Below are positions 1 through 8,885 of a stretch of 64,000 bases of DNA, in pieces. A program made the position numbers and the translations under genes. Numbering within the stretch: position 1 is the stretch's first letter; each line of letters opens with the position of its first letter. The notes beneath the pieces are model-generated. The model ran no database searches. It was not told the DNA's origin and was given only the letters and a program-made list of their open reading frames with translations. Source of the DNA: Bacteroidales bacterium 52_46 (GTDB taxonomy: Bacteria > Bacteroidota > Bacteroidia > Bacteroidales > Muribaculaceae); assembly GCA_001915385.1 (NCBI GenBank), contig MNQK01000034.1:1-64000 (forward strand), in the 5' to 3' direction.

Positions 1-36
1 CGTTCATCCTGAGCCAGGATCAAACTCTTCGTTGTT
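1..36 (-). rRNA. rrs: 16S ribosomal RNA, 5' end only
   Basis: Read on the minus strand, the first ~36 bases give the standard start of a bacterial 16S gene, AGAGTTTGATCCTGGCTCAG followed by GATGAACG, which is the universal 27F region in its Bacteroidales form. Only the 5' end is inside the window; the rest of the rRNA operon lies beyond position 1. The exact mature 5' end is approximate. Confidence 0.95.
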
Positions 37-247
37 GTTATCTTGTTTCTTATTTTTTCTGTTTCAAAACATGACAGCAAACGCGTCTGTCCCGGACTTT
101 AAATCCTCCGCCGGAGTCGTCTCCGTCGGGGTCGGTTTCAGGAACTGACACCGGCTTGCCTTCATTACTGAAGTGCCGGCCTCATTTTATTAGCTCTTGT
201 ACTTTCTTGTCTTTGTCTATCGGTTTTCGTGAGGCGGAAAAACTTTG
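37..247 (-). other. rRNA operon leader
   Basis: This is the stretch between the downstream rRNA promoter and the 16S start. It has no convincing coding content. It holds an inverted repeat around 151-181 (CCGGC...GCCGG with TTCA/TGAA inside), which could fold in the leader RNA and take part in pre-rRNA processing or antitermination. An open frame on the plus strand across 156-620 has no family resemblance, runs through both rRNA promoters, and is judged spurious. Confidence 0.6.
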
Positions 248-279
248 CAAAGGTAAGAAGAAAATCTGTAACTTCCAAA
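248..279 (-). promoter_or_regulatory. rRNA promoter, proximal
   Basis: On the minus strand the bases read TTTG, 20 bases, then TACCTTTG. This matches the Bacteroidetes primary-sigma consensus TTTG-N19/20-TAnnTTTG exactly. It points at the 16S gene and is followed by an A/T-rich upstream stretch. It is the second of two tandem promoters with the same -7 box and the same 20-base spacing. Confidence 0.85.
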
Positions 280-431
280 TTTTTCTTCAACTTTTTTTGC
301 GTCGCTTCCGTTTCGGAGTTTCAGTCAGTGTCGGTGTCCCGCCTCGTGTCAGCTGCGTAGCAACTTCACTCGGCGTCGTTTCCGGCCTGCCTTCCGTCCT
401 CGGAAGCTCGCTTGCTTCCCGAAAGCGAGTG

Positions 432-463
432 CAAAGGTATACACTTTTTCCTCCAACACCAAA
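432..463 (-). promoter_or_regulatory. rRNA promoter, distal
   Basis: On the minus strand the bases read TTTG, 20 bases, then TACCTTTG, identical in box sequence and spacing to the promoter at 248-279. It lies about 184 bases further from the 16S gene. T-rich and A-rich tracts lie on its upstream side, as expected for an UP-like region of a strong rRNA promoter. Confidence 0.85.
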
Positions 464-645
464 TATTTTTGAAACTTTTTTTCATCAAAATTCAACCAAA
501 AGCCGCCAAGCTATTGATAATCAAAACATAAAATATTTATTTATCTCTTACGCCACAATCCATATCATAACTCTTTACGACCAAACCGTAAGGAAAGCCA
601 CAATAATTAATTATACGTAGTGTTGATAAATAATATTTACGCCAT

Positions 646-677
646 ATTGGGACAATGAAATTTAATTTGTAATTTTG
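646..677 (+). promoter_or_regulatory. dnaE promoter
   Basis: ATTG (646-649), 20 bases, TAATTTTG (670-677): one mismatch from the Bacteroidetes consensus in the -33 box and a perfect -7 box. It lies about 58 bases before the dnaE start codon. Confidence 0.65.
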
Positions 678-735
678 GGAACTTATTTGAGGCTGTTATT
701 GCCAACTGCACCACATTAATATAGTAATCTCATAT

Positions 736-3700
736 ATGGAATCATTCATACATCTGCACGTACACTCGCAGTACTCTGTACTTGACGGACAGGCATCAAT
801 CAATGCCCTGGTCGACAAGGCCATGGGCGACGGAATGCCCGGACTGGCACTGACCGACCACGGCAACATGTTTGGCGTCAAGGAAATGTTCAATTATATA
901 AAAAAGAAAAAAAGCAAACTGAAAGGTGAAGTCGAAAAACTTGAAAAACAGCTTGCCGAAGCCACCGAAGCCGGCGATGCAGACAAAATCGCCGCGACCG
1001 AAAAAGATATCGCCAAGGTCAGGAAAAAATTAAATTTCAAACCAATATTCGGCTGCGAGATGTATGTGGCGAATACACGCCTTACGGAACACACCGACAA
1101 GCGAGACACCGGACGCCATCTCGTCGTACTTGCAAAAAACGCAGTCGGCTACCACAATCTGATCAAACTCGTGTCTAAAGCCTGGACAGAGGGATTTTAT
1201 TCCCACCCGCGTACCGACAAATTCGAGCTGGAGAAATATCACGAAGGACTTATCATTTGCTCGGCATGCCTCGGCGGAGAACTGCCGCGTCTCATACAGG
1301 CCGGAGAAATCGAGGAAGCCGAACGCCAGGCCGAATGGTTCAAAAGCATCTTCGGAAATGACTATTATATAGAATTGCAGCGACACAAAGCCACCGTGCC
1401 GCGGGCAAATCATGCCGTATTCGAAATACAGGAACGCGTCAACCCCGAACTGATACGCATAGCACGCAAATACGACATAAAACTCGTATGCACCAACGAC
1501 GTACATTTCGTCAACGAAGGAGATGCCGAAGCCCACGAACGCCTCATCTGCGTGTCGACAGGCAAAAAACTTTCCGACGAAGGCCGAATGCTCTATTCCA
1601 AACAGGAATGGATGAAAACACAGTCCGAAATGAACGAACTGTTTAAAGATATCCCGGAATCCTTGTCCAACACCATTGAGATTCTGGACAAAGTGGAGAC
1701 ATACGACATCGACCACGCCCCCATCATGCCCTTCTTCGAAATTCCCAAAGAATTCGGCACCGAAGAAGAATACCGACAGCGCCTCACCGAACAAGACCTT
1801 TTCGACGAATTCACCCGCGACGAAAACGGCAACGTCGTCCTCAGTCAGGAAGAAGCCGAAAAGAAAATAAAGAAACTCGGCGGCTACGACAAGCTCTACC
1901 GAATTAAATTTGAAGCCGATTATCTTGCCAAACTGGCTTACGAAGGAGCCGAACGCCGCTATGGGAAAGACCTTAACGACGAGCTACGCGAACGCATCAA
2001 GTTCGAGCTGCACATCATGAAGACTATGGGCTTCCCCGGCTACTTCCTGATTGTGCAGGACTTCATCAACGCCGCACGTCAGAAACTCGATGTCAGCGTC
2101 GGGCCCGGACGTGGTTCAGCCGCCGGTTCAGCAGTAGCCTACTGCCTCGGCATCACGCAGATTGACCCTGTGAAATACGACCTGCTTTTCGAACGTTTTC
2201 TCAACCCCGACCGTATCTCGCTGCCCGATATCGATATCGACTTCGACGACGACGGCCGCGCACGCGTATTAAAATATGTGACCGAAAAATATGGAGAAGA
2301 AAAAGTGGCGCACATCATCACCTACGGCACGATGGCAGCCAAATCGGCAATCAAGGATGTGGCACGCGTGGAAGACCTTCCGCTCTCCGAAAGCGACCGC
2401 CTGACCAAACTCATTCCGCGCCACATGCCCGAAGTCAATGGCAAGGAACTCTCCGCCACGCTCAAAAATTGCTACGAGCATGTGCCGGAATTCAAAACCG
2501 AACTGCAAAACGGCAATGAAACCATAAAGGAGACACTAATGTATGCCGAGCAGCTCGAAGGCAACGTGCGAAACACCGGCGTCCATGCCTGCGGCGTGAT
2601 AATATGCCGTGACGACGTCACCGACTGGGTGCCGGTGAGCACGGCGATAGACAAGACCGACGGTCGCGTGCTCGTCACACAATACGAAGGCCGTGTCATC
2701 GAGGAAACCGGCCTTATCAAAATGGACTTCCTCGGATTGAAAACCCTTTCAATCATCAAGGAAGCAGTAAAAAACATCAAACTGACGCGCGGCATCGACC
2801 TCGACATCGACAATGTGCCCATCGACGACCCCAAAACCTATCAGCTATATTGCGAAGGGCGCACAACAGGCACATTCCAGTTCGAGTCGGCCGGCATGCA
2901 GAAATACCTGCGCGAACTCCAGCCATCCACCTTTGAGGACCTCATAGCAATGAACGCCCTCTACCGTCCGGGCCCTATGGACTACATCCCCGACTTCATC
3001 GCCCGCAAGCACGGTAAATCGCCCATCACCTACGACATCCCGGTCATGGAGAAATACCTCAAGGACACGTATGGCGTCACTGTATATCAGGAGCAGGTCA
3101 TGCTTCTGTCACGTCTGCTCGCCAACTTCACCCGAGGCCAGAGCGACACCCTGCGCAAGGCAATGGGTAAAAAACTCATCGACAAGATGAACGAGCTCAA
3201 AGGCAAATTCCTCGAAGGTGGCAAAGCCAACGGCCACAACGAGGATGTTCTTAAAAAGATATGGGCTGACTGGGAGAAATTCGCGTCATACGCCTTCAAC
3301 AAGAGCCACGCCACCTGCTACAGCTGGGTAGCGTTCCAGACCGCCTACCTCAAGGCCAACTACCCCGCCGAATACATGGCAGCCGTGCTCAGCCGCAACC
3401 GCAACGACATCACCAAGCTCACCAACTTCATGGACGAGTGCAAATCACTGCACATTCAGGTAAAAGGTCCCGACGTCAATGAAAGTTTCGGCGACTTCGG
3501 TGTCAACGCCAAGGGCGACATACGTTTCGGCCTCGCCGCCATCAAAGGCGTGGGCGAGAACGTAGCTGATGTAATAATCGAGACTCGGGCAAAAGGAGGC
3601 CCGTTCACCTCCATCTACGATTTCGTGGAACGCGTACCGCTCGCAACACTCAACCGCCGAACGTTCGAATCGCTTGCGCTTGCCGGAGCCTTCGACTGCT

Positions 3701-4530
3701 TCGACGGCCTCCAGCGAGAGGATTTCTTCGAAAAAAACAACCGCGACGAGAGCCTGTCCGAGCAGCTCCTGCGCTACGGACAGCTGTTCCAGAAAGCGAG
3801 TCAGGAGCAGACAGCATCACTCTTTGGCGACGAGGATATCTCGCTCAACACCGCCGGACGTCCGGCCAACCACCCTGCTGTACCCTGGTTTGACGTCGTC
3901 CGGCTCGAAAAAGAGCGTGACCTCGTCGGCATGTATCTGTCGGCACATCCGCTCGACCCGTACTATATGGAACTGACCCACGGCTGCAACACGACTTTGA
4001 AAGATTTCGCCGAGAAAAACGATATAGTGGAAGACCGCGACATCTCTTTCGGAGGAATGGTAATATCTTTTGAAGAACGTCCGACAAAAAAGGGCGACAT
4101 GTACGGACGCCTGAAAATTGAAGATTACACCGGCTCGGCCGAATTGATGCTGTTCAGAAACGACTACATCAAATTCGCCAATTTCGGTAAAATCGGCACT
4201 CCTATATACGTCACCGGCCGATATGCAAAAGCCTATAACGGCGAATTGCGCTTCATGATTACTGACATCAAACTCCTGTCGGAAATGAGCGGACACCTTA
4301 TCAACTCCGTGACGATAACACTTGACAAAACCGATGTCAACGACGCGCTCATAGATACTCTCATGGAGCACATCAACGACTCGACCACCAACCGCGGCAC
4401 GCTCAACTTCAGGCTCTTTGACGGCGAGGCCAACCGCACTATCCTTATGACGTCAGACTTGCGCATCCCGCTCAACCGCAAACTCGCCACGCTCCTCGAC
4501 GACATGAATCTCGAATATAAGTTTAACTAA
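736..4530 (+). CDS. dnaE: DNA polymerase III subunit alpha
   Basis: This is the replicative DNA polymerase catalytic subunit, which extends primed DNA in the polymerase III holoenzyme. The protein is 1264 residues, within the usual range for Bacteroidetes DnaE. It opens with a PHP domain (HLHVHSQYSVLDG, residues 6-18, and LTDHGNMFG). The palm domain carries the catalytic acidic motif PDIDIDFDDDGR near residue 500 and the GPGRGSAAGS loop before it. Helix-hairpin-helix and OB-fold regions follow (the OB region includes GGMVISFEERPTKKGDMYGRLKIED). The start is the ATG 58 bases after a good promoter. A charged, lysine/glutamate-rich insert at residues ~55-95, inside the PHP domain, is common in this phylum. 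trxA follows 18 bases downstream, so the two may be cotranscribed. Confidence 0.97.
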   Translation: MESFIHLHVHSQYSVLDGQASINALVDKAMGDGMPGLALTDHGNMFGVKEMFNYIKKKKSKLKGEVEKLEKQLAEATEAGDADKIAATEKDIAKVRKKLNFKPIFGCEMYVANTRLTEHTDKRDTGRHLVVLAKNAVGYHNLIKLVSKAWTEGFYSHPRTDKFELEKYHEGLIICSACLGGELPRLIQAGEIEEAERQAEWFKSIFGNDYYIELQRHKATVPRANHAVFEIQERVNPELIRIARKYDIKLVCTNDVHFVNEGDAEAHERLICVSTGKKLSDEGRMLYSKQEWMKTQSEMNELFKDIPESLSNTIEILDKVETYDIDHAPIMPFFEIPKEFGTEEEYRQRLTEQDLFDEFTRDENGNVVLSQEEAEKKIKKLGGYDKLYRIKFEADYLAKLAYEGAERRYGKDLNDELRERIKFELHIMKTMGFPGYFLIVQDFINAARQKLDVSVGPGRGSAAGSAVAYCLGITQIDPVKYDLLFERFLNPDRISLPDIDIDFDDDGRARVLKYVTEKYGEEKVAHIITYGTMAAKSAIKDVARVEDLPLSESDRLTKLIPRHMPEVNGKELSATLKNCYEHVPEFKTELQNGNETIKETLMYAEQLEGNVRNTGVHACGVIICRDDVTDWVPVSTAIDKTDGRVLVTQYEGRVIEETGLIKMDFLGLKTLSIIKEAVKNIKLTRGIDLDIDNVPIDDPKTYQLYCEGRTTGTFQFESAGMQKYLRELQPSTFEDLIAMNALYRPGPMDYIPDFIARKHGKSPITYDIPVMEKYLKDTYGVTVYQEQVMLLSRLLANFTRGQSDTLRKAMGKKLIDKMNELKGKFLEGGKANGHNEDVLKKIWADWEKFASYAFNKSHATCYSWVAFQTAYLKANYPAEYMAAVLSRNRNDITKLTNFMDECKSLHIQVKGPDVNESFGDFGVNAKGDIRFGLAAIKGVGENVADVIIETRAKGGPFTSIYDFVERVPLATLNRRTFESLALAGAFDCFDGLQREDFFEKNNRDESLSEQLLRYGQLFQKASQEQTASLFGDEDISLNTAGRPANHPAVPWFDVVRLEKERDLVGMYLSAHPLDPYYMELTHGCNTTLKDFAEKNDIVEDRDISFGGMVISFEERPTKKGDMYGRLKIEDYTGSAELMLFRNDYIKFANFGKIGTPIYVTGRYAKAYNGELRFMITDIKLLSEMSGHLINSVTITLDKTDVNDALIDTLMEHINDSTTNRGTLNFRLFDGEANRTILMTSDLRIPLNRKLATLLDDMNLEYKFN

Positions 4531-4548
4531 ATAAAATCAACTAACATT

Positions 4549-4872
4549 ATGGCATTTAAATTTACTGACAGCAATGTCAATGAGACAATAGCATCGGGCA
4601 AGCCCGTAGTTATCGATTTCTGGGCCACATGGTGCGGCCCCTGTGTAGGCATGTCGCCTATTATCGACGAACTGGCCGAAGAATACGCCGGCAAAGTGGT
4701 GATAGGCAAATACAACGTTGACGAAGAGGGCGAGTTTGCCGCCGCCAACCGCGTGATGTCCATCCCGACATTCCTGTTCTATAAGAATGGCGAAAAGACC
4801 TCCATACGTCTCGTAGGCTCTCAGACCAAAGACTTTATGAAGAGCAAGATTGAGGAACTTCTCTCACTCTGA
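4549..4872 (+). CDS. trxA: Thioredoxin
   Basis: This small thiol-disulfide oxidoreductase of the cytoplasm reduces disulfides in client proteins and is recharged by thioredoxin reductase. It is 107 residues with the textbook active site WATWCGPC (residues ~25-32) and a cis-proline segment MSIPTFLFYKNGE, so it is full length with no signal peptide. It sits 18 bases after dnaE and is followed by a clear intrinsic terminator, which suggests a dnaE-trxA transcript. The linkage of trxA to dnaE is common in Bacteroidales. Confidence 0.96.
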   Translation: MAFKFTDSNVNETIASGKPVVIDFWATWCGPCVGMSPIIDELAEEYAGKVVIGKYNVDEEGEFAAANRVMSIPTFLFYKNGEKTSIRLVGSQTKDFMKSKIEELLSL

Positions 4873-4897
4873 CATAGTATAATGCAAGCCACACCCG

Positions 4898-4948
4898 GCC
4901 GGAAAGGACGCATCGCGATTATCCGCATTGTCCTTTCCGGCTGTTTTT
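4898..4948 (+). terminator. Intrinsic terminator after trxA
   Basis: A perfect 12-bp stem (GCCGGAAAGGAC at 4898-4909 with GTCCTTTCCGGC at 4930-4941) with a 20-base loop is followed by TGTTTTT. It closes the dnaE-trxA unit. Confidence 0.85.
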
Positions 4949-5011
4949 ATAACCGATATTTGGAAAATTGGCGCTATTTTTAGGCAAATCAATATAAAAA
5001 CGTAAAAAAAT

Positions 5012-5043
5012 ATTGCAGAATTTAAGAAAATTTCATACTTTTG
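5012..5043 (+). promoter_or_regulatory. Promoter of the DUF4493 lipoprotein operon
   Basis: ATTG (5012-5015), 20 bases, TACTTTTG (5036-5043), close to the Bacteroidetes consensus. It lies 90 bases upstream of the first lipoprotein, leaving an A/T-rich leader. Confidence 0.6.
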
Positions 5044-5133
5044 AAGCGATTTTGTGCTAAATTATATTCAATTGTATTTCTCAGGTAAAGATTTGTAAAT
5101 CAAGCAAATATAGTAACATTTAAATAAACAGTT

Positions 5134-7578
5134 ATGAAGTTAATTTATGGTGTGTTGTCGTCAGCATTGCTGATTGCCGCAGGCAGTAGCTGTAGCGACG
5201 ACTACAATCCGGGCGGGGGTACATCCGGTAAGATCAACCCGCAGCTCGACCTTGATGTGAATGCGATAACATCGCGTTCCACATCGGCCGGCCGCGATGC
5301 ATCTCCCGTATCGGTCAATGATTTGAAGCTGCGGCTCAGTTCAACCGATGGTTCATTTGTCAAGGAATGGAATTCCATCGCCGATTTTGACAACAACGAA
5401 TTGTTCAAGGTCGGAACCTATACCCTTGAGGCCATTTACGGCGACGTAGAGGACGAAGGTTTTGAAAAGCCTTATTACTATGCCTCCACCCAGCTCACAG
5501 TGAAAGAGAATAAAGTGACACAGGTGTCGATGAACGCACAGCTCACCAACTCGATGGTCAGCATAGCCACAACCGAAGCGTTCCGTTCCTATTTCACCAA
5601 TTATTCATTCCAGGCTCATGCCGAAGGGGGCGATTATGTCAACTTCACAAGCACCGAAACACGCCCCGGCTATCTCCGTCCGGGCAAAGTCACGGTTACG
5701 ACCGATGTCACCAAGCCCAACGGATTGAGCGCAACTCTCGAAGCCGCAGTTTTCGTAGCCGAGTCAAAACATCATTACACCGTGACTGTTGATGTCAACA
5801 ACGGACAGGCCGGCGATGCACAGCTCGTCATCACCTACGACGACATGCTCAGTCAGGAAGACGTCTATATCGACCTTAGCGATGAAATACTCAGTGCTCC
5901 GGCACCAGCTGTCATCGCGCAGGGCTTCGAGGCAGGCACCACCGCCACCGTCATCGAAGGCTCATCTGACGCTGCAGCCCCCGCATTCTTCATCAATGCC
6001 GAAGGTGGCATCAAGTCCGTAGTGCTCTCGACCAGGTCCACATCTCTCATCGAGCAGGGTTGGTATAACGAGATTGACCTTGCCGCCGCCACTCCGGCGC
6101 AGCAGTCTAAGCTGAAATCGCTCGGCCTCGACGTCAAGGGACTTTTCGGCAATATCGGCCAAATGGCGCAAATCGACCTCTCAGGCGTACTGTCACACAT
6201 CAGGTATCTTGAAGGAAGCGACAACGTATCTGAATTCACAGTCGTAGCCAAAGACAACTACAGCAAGGTCAGCGACCCGTTGACATTCTCAGTGAAAGTC
6301 GAGCCCATCGTGATTGGCCTGTCGGAAGATGTCACGCCCAGCGTCGGCGCCTCCACAATGACTGTGGCTCTTACCTACAACGGCACAGATGTAGCCCGAA
6401 ATGTAAAAATACAATACAAAAATCTCCGCGGCACATGGAGTGACGCCACAATCACAAAAGTTACTGAAGTATCCGACAACAACTATATAGTGGAAATCGA
6501 CGGCATTCCCGCCGATGACACGACAGTTACACTTCGTGCCGTCGCTGCCGGAAAAGAGAGCGATGAGGTCACTATTGCCAAAGGCGGATTCACCATCGCA
6601 TCTACAGCCAACGACATGTTCGCGACACGCGCACGTATCGTTCCCGCATATTTCGATGATGAACTCGAAGCAGCAGCCTCGTCAGTAAAATACGAAATTT
6701 CGGAAGACGGCTCCAATTTCACGGCAGTAAGCCACACAATGGATAGCGACGGTTCGTCATGGCTCGCCGGCCTCCCCTCAGGCAAAAATCTTACCGTCAA
6801 AGCGACAATCAACGGTAAGATTGCAAAAACTGAAATCACCACTGAAGAAGAATGGGATATTCCCAATGGGAACCTCGATGCCGATGTCTCAATCAACGGT
6901 TCAGCAAGCAATTGGGAGAATATCGTCTTCTCCGGCTGGGGTACTAATAATGCAATGACGACAAGTCAAGGAAATAACAATGCCTATAACCGCATTTCAG
7001 GTACTATACAGACCGATGATTCACACTCTGGCAAAGCTGCTCTTATACGAACCGTCGGATGGGGAAGCGGAAACACAGCATGGGGTTCCAACGGAAGCAG
7101 CGGAAGTACTAAATATACTGATGCCGGACTCCTGCATCTCGGAGCTACAAGAACAACCCGCCCCGACGGATATGGCAATCGCGAAGGATCGGTTGAGACC
7201 TCAGATTTGGCGCCATTGGGCATCGACTGTACATCGCGTCCCTCGTCAATGACTTTTTATTACAAATATAGCCCTAAGAATTCTGCCGACCTCGGCTTTG
7301 CTGAAATACGCTCTATCGATGCCAACGGGAATACAATCGCCTCAAAAAGTGTAAGCCTCAACGCTTCTTCCTCATATCAGGAAATGACTGTAAATCTCGA
7401 TTACCCAGCCGGTGCAGCAAAAGCAGCAAAGATATATGTCCGTTTCCAATCGACCAATGATCGGACTTATCTCCAAAAGAACGATGACAATTTTTCCGGT
7501 CCGGGATTTGCGAATACTACCCGAGGGACATTTATGGGTTCACAGCTCTACATTGATGACATCAAGTTAAACTACTAA
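5134..7578 (+). CDS. DUF4493 / PCMD modular lipoprotein
   Basis: This predicted cell-envelope lipoprotein of 814 residues has no known biochemical role. A signal peptide ends in a lipobox (AAGSSC) and is followed by the acidic stretch SDDY; acidic residues just after the lipidated cysteine are the kind of signal that sends Bacteroidetes lipoproteins to the cell surface. The N-terminal ~235 residues resemble DUF4493 (alternating strands, TRPGYLRPGKVTVT, GDAQLVITYDD). An Ig-like module follows (residues ~265-390), then one or two fibronectin-like modules (~395-570). The C-terminal ~240 residues end in LYIDDIKLNY, which fits the PCMD putative carbohydrate-binding/metabolism domain. It is the first gene of a three-gene operon whose third member has the same architecture. 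Family assignments are from memory of the folds, and the function is unknown. Confidence 0.8.
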   Translation: MKLIYGVLSSALLIAAGSSCSDDYNPGGGTSGKINPQLDLDVNAITSRSTSAGRDASPVSVNDLKLRLSSTDGSFVKEWNSIADFDNNELFKVGTYTLEAIYGDVEDEGFEKPYYYASTQLTVKENKVTQVSMNAQLTNSMVSIATTEAFRSYFTNYSFQAHAEGGDYVNFTSTETRPGYLRPGKVTVTTDVTKPNGLSATLEAAVFVAESKHHYTVTVDVNNGQAGDAQLVITYDDMLSQEDVYIDLSDEILSAPAPAVIAQGFEAGTTATVIEGSSDAAAPAFFINAEGGIKSVVLSTRSTSLIEQGWYNEIDLAAATPAQQSKLKSLGLDVKGLFGNIGQMAQIDLSGVLSHIRYLEGSDNVSEFTVVAKDNYSKVSDPLTFSVKVEPIVIGLSEDVTPSVGASTMTVALTYNGTDVARNVKIQYKNLRGTWSDATITKVTEVSDNNYIVEIDGIPADDTTVTLRAVAAGKESDEVTIAKGGFTIASTANDMFATRARIVPAYFDDELEAAASSVKYEISEDGSNFTAVSHTMDSDGSSWLAGLPSGKNLTVKATINGKIAKTEITTEEEWDIPNGNLDADVSINGSASNWENIVFSGWGTNNAMTTSQGNNNAYNRISGTIQTDDSHSGKAALIRTVGWGSGNTAWGSNGSSGSTKYTDAGLLHLGATRTTRPDGYGNREGSVETSDLAPLGIDCTSRPSSMTFYYKYSPKNSADLGFAEIRSIDANGNTIASKSVSLNASSSYQEMTVNLDYPAGAAKAAKIYVRFQSTNDRTYLQKNDDNFSGPGFANTTRGTFMGSQLYIDDIKLNY

Positions 7579-7593
7579 TAGAAATTACTGAAC

Positions 7594-8883
7594 ATGAAAT
7601 ATAAAATATTTTCAGCTTTAGCAATCGCGACGTTCATGATGTCATCATGCCATGACAACTGGACACCCGCGCCCGAAGATGAGGGCGACGGACAATTGCG
7701 AATGGAAGCTATCGACGTCACCAACGCCGAAAATGTAATCAAACGGGCCGGAGTCGACGTAAGCAACTTTATCGTCACCGTCAACGATGCCGAAGGCAAA
7801 CAGATGCAGCAGTGGAAATTTGCCGATATGCCCGAAATCGTAACTCTTCCCGTAGGCGAAGGCTACACAATCGACGTCATCTCACACAACCAGGAGAAAG
7901 CTGCGTGGGACGCCCCTTTCTTCAAAGGTACATCCCAGAAATTCAACATCGTAAAAAACCAGCTCACCAATGCCGGTACAGTGACATGCAAACTGTCCAA
8001 CATCAAAGTCTCAATCAGATTTTCCGAAGATTTGAAAAAAATCATGGAAGACGACTGCAAAGTGACCGTAATTGCCAACGATGAAGGACGTCTCGAATTC
8101 GGACCGGAAGAAACCCGCTCAGGCTATTTCCAGGCCATCGAAGGCAGTTCGACACTGATTGCAACTTTCTCCGGCACAATCTACGGCAACTACGAAGAGA
8201 TACGCAAAGTATACACCGATGTTGAAGCCGGCCAGCACCGTATCATCACTTATAGCGTGAAAGGCGGCGACCCGACCATACCCGACGAATCAGGCAATAT
8301 CGACATCACCGACGGCATCACCATCGACATGTCGACAATCGACGAAAGCATCGAAGGCAATGTAGCGCCCGATGAAGATGTGATTGACGGCGACCGTCCC
8401 GGTCACGAAGACCCCGAAGACCCGGACAACCCCGATAATCCTGACAATCCCGATGACCCCAAGGATGAATACTTCACATTCGATACAAGCATTTCGCTCA
8501 CAGAGGTCAATCCGGCGGTTGAAGGCAATGACTACAGCGTCGTAATCAAATCGGTCAATCCGTTGACCAACCTCAAAGTAAAAATTGAGTCAGGCTATCT
8601 GACCGACGAGTTCCTCGGCAGCGTGGGTCTGGTCACCGAATTCGACCTCGCCAACCTGCCCCCCGACCTTGAACAGACTCTCGGCGACCCCGAAGGCTTC
8701 AACTTCCCGGTCGGCGACAATGTCAAAGGTCAGACCGAGGTTACATTCAACCTCACCCCCTTCATCCCCTTGCTCAACCTCAGCACCACCCCGAATGATA
8801 TTCATAAATTCCATCTGACGGCCGTTGACGATAAGGGAAATGAGAAAACAGTAGTATTAACCTTTATTTCAGGAGTAGAATAA
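7594..8883 (+). CDS. DUF4493 lipoprotein lacking PCMD domain
   Basis: This lipoprotein of 429 residues has signal sequence and lipobox MMSSC followed by HDNW. Residues ~30-255 match the DUF4493-like module of its two neighbours (shared features: a TRSGYFQ segment, HRIITYSVKGG, DGITIDMSTIDESIEG). A low-complexity acidic/proline linker made of DNP and DDP repeats (residues ~268-288) leads to a C-terminal Ig-like module of ~140 residues. That module corresponds to the middle module of the other two proteins. It has no fibronectin or PCMD part. It starts 15 bases after the preceding gene and ends 2 bases before the next, so cotranscription is almost certain. The function is unknown; a structural or adhesive surface protein is one possibility. 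Confidence 0.78.
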   Translation: MKYKIFSALAIATFMMSSCHDNWTPAPEDEGDGQLRMEAIDVTNAENVIKRAGVDVSNFIVTVNDAEGKQMQQWKFADMPEIVTLPVGEGYTIDVISHNQEKAAWDAPFFKGTSQKFNIVKNQLTNAGTVTCKLSNIKVSIRFSEDLKKIMEDDCKVTVIANDEGRLEFGPEETRSGYFQAIEGSSTLIATFSGTIYGNYEEIRKVYTDVEAGQHRIITYSVKGGDPTIPDESGNIDITDGITIDMSTIDESIEGNVAPDEDVIDGDRPGHEDPEDPDNPDNPDNPDDPKDEYFTFDTSISLTEVNPAVEGNDYSVVIKSVNPLTNLKVKIESGYLTDEFLGSVGLVTEFDLANLPPDLEQTLGDPEGFNFPVGDNVKGQTEVTFNLTPFIPLLNLSTTPNDIHKFHLTAVDDKGNEKTVVLTFISGVE

Positions 8884-8885
8884 CG

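Noticed and set aside
156..620. Open frame of 154 codons upstream of dnaE
   Set aside because: It spans both rRNA promoters and the leader on the opposite strand, is rich in Ser/Phe low-complexity sequence, and resembles no family.
1030..1794. Long minus-strand frame inside dnaE (254 codons)
   Set aside because: It is a shadow of the dnaE reading frame caused by codon composition; no promoter, no family likeness. The same holds for 3817-4371, 11628-12350, 56508-57290 and 61123-61785.
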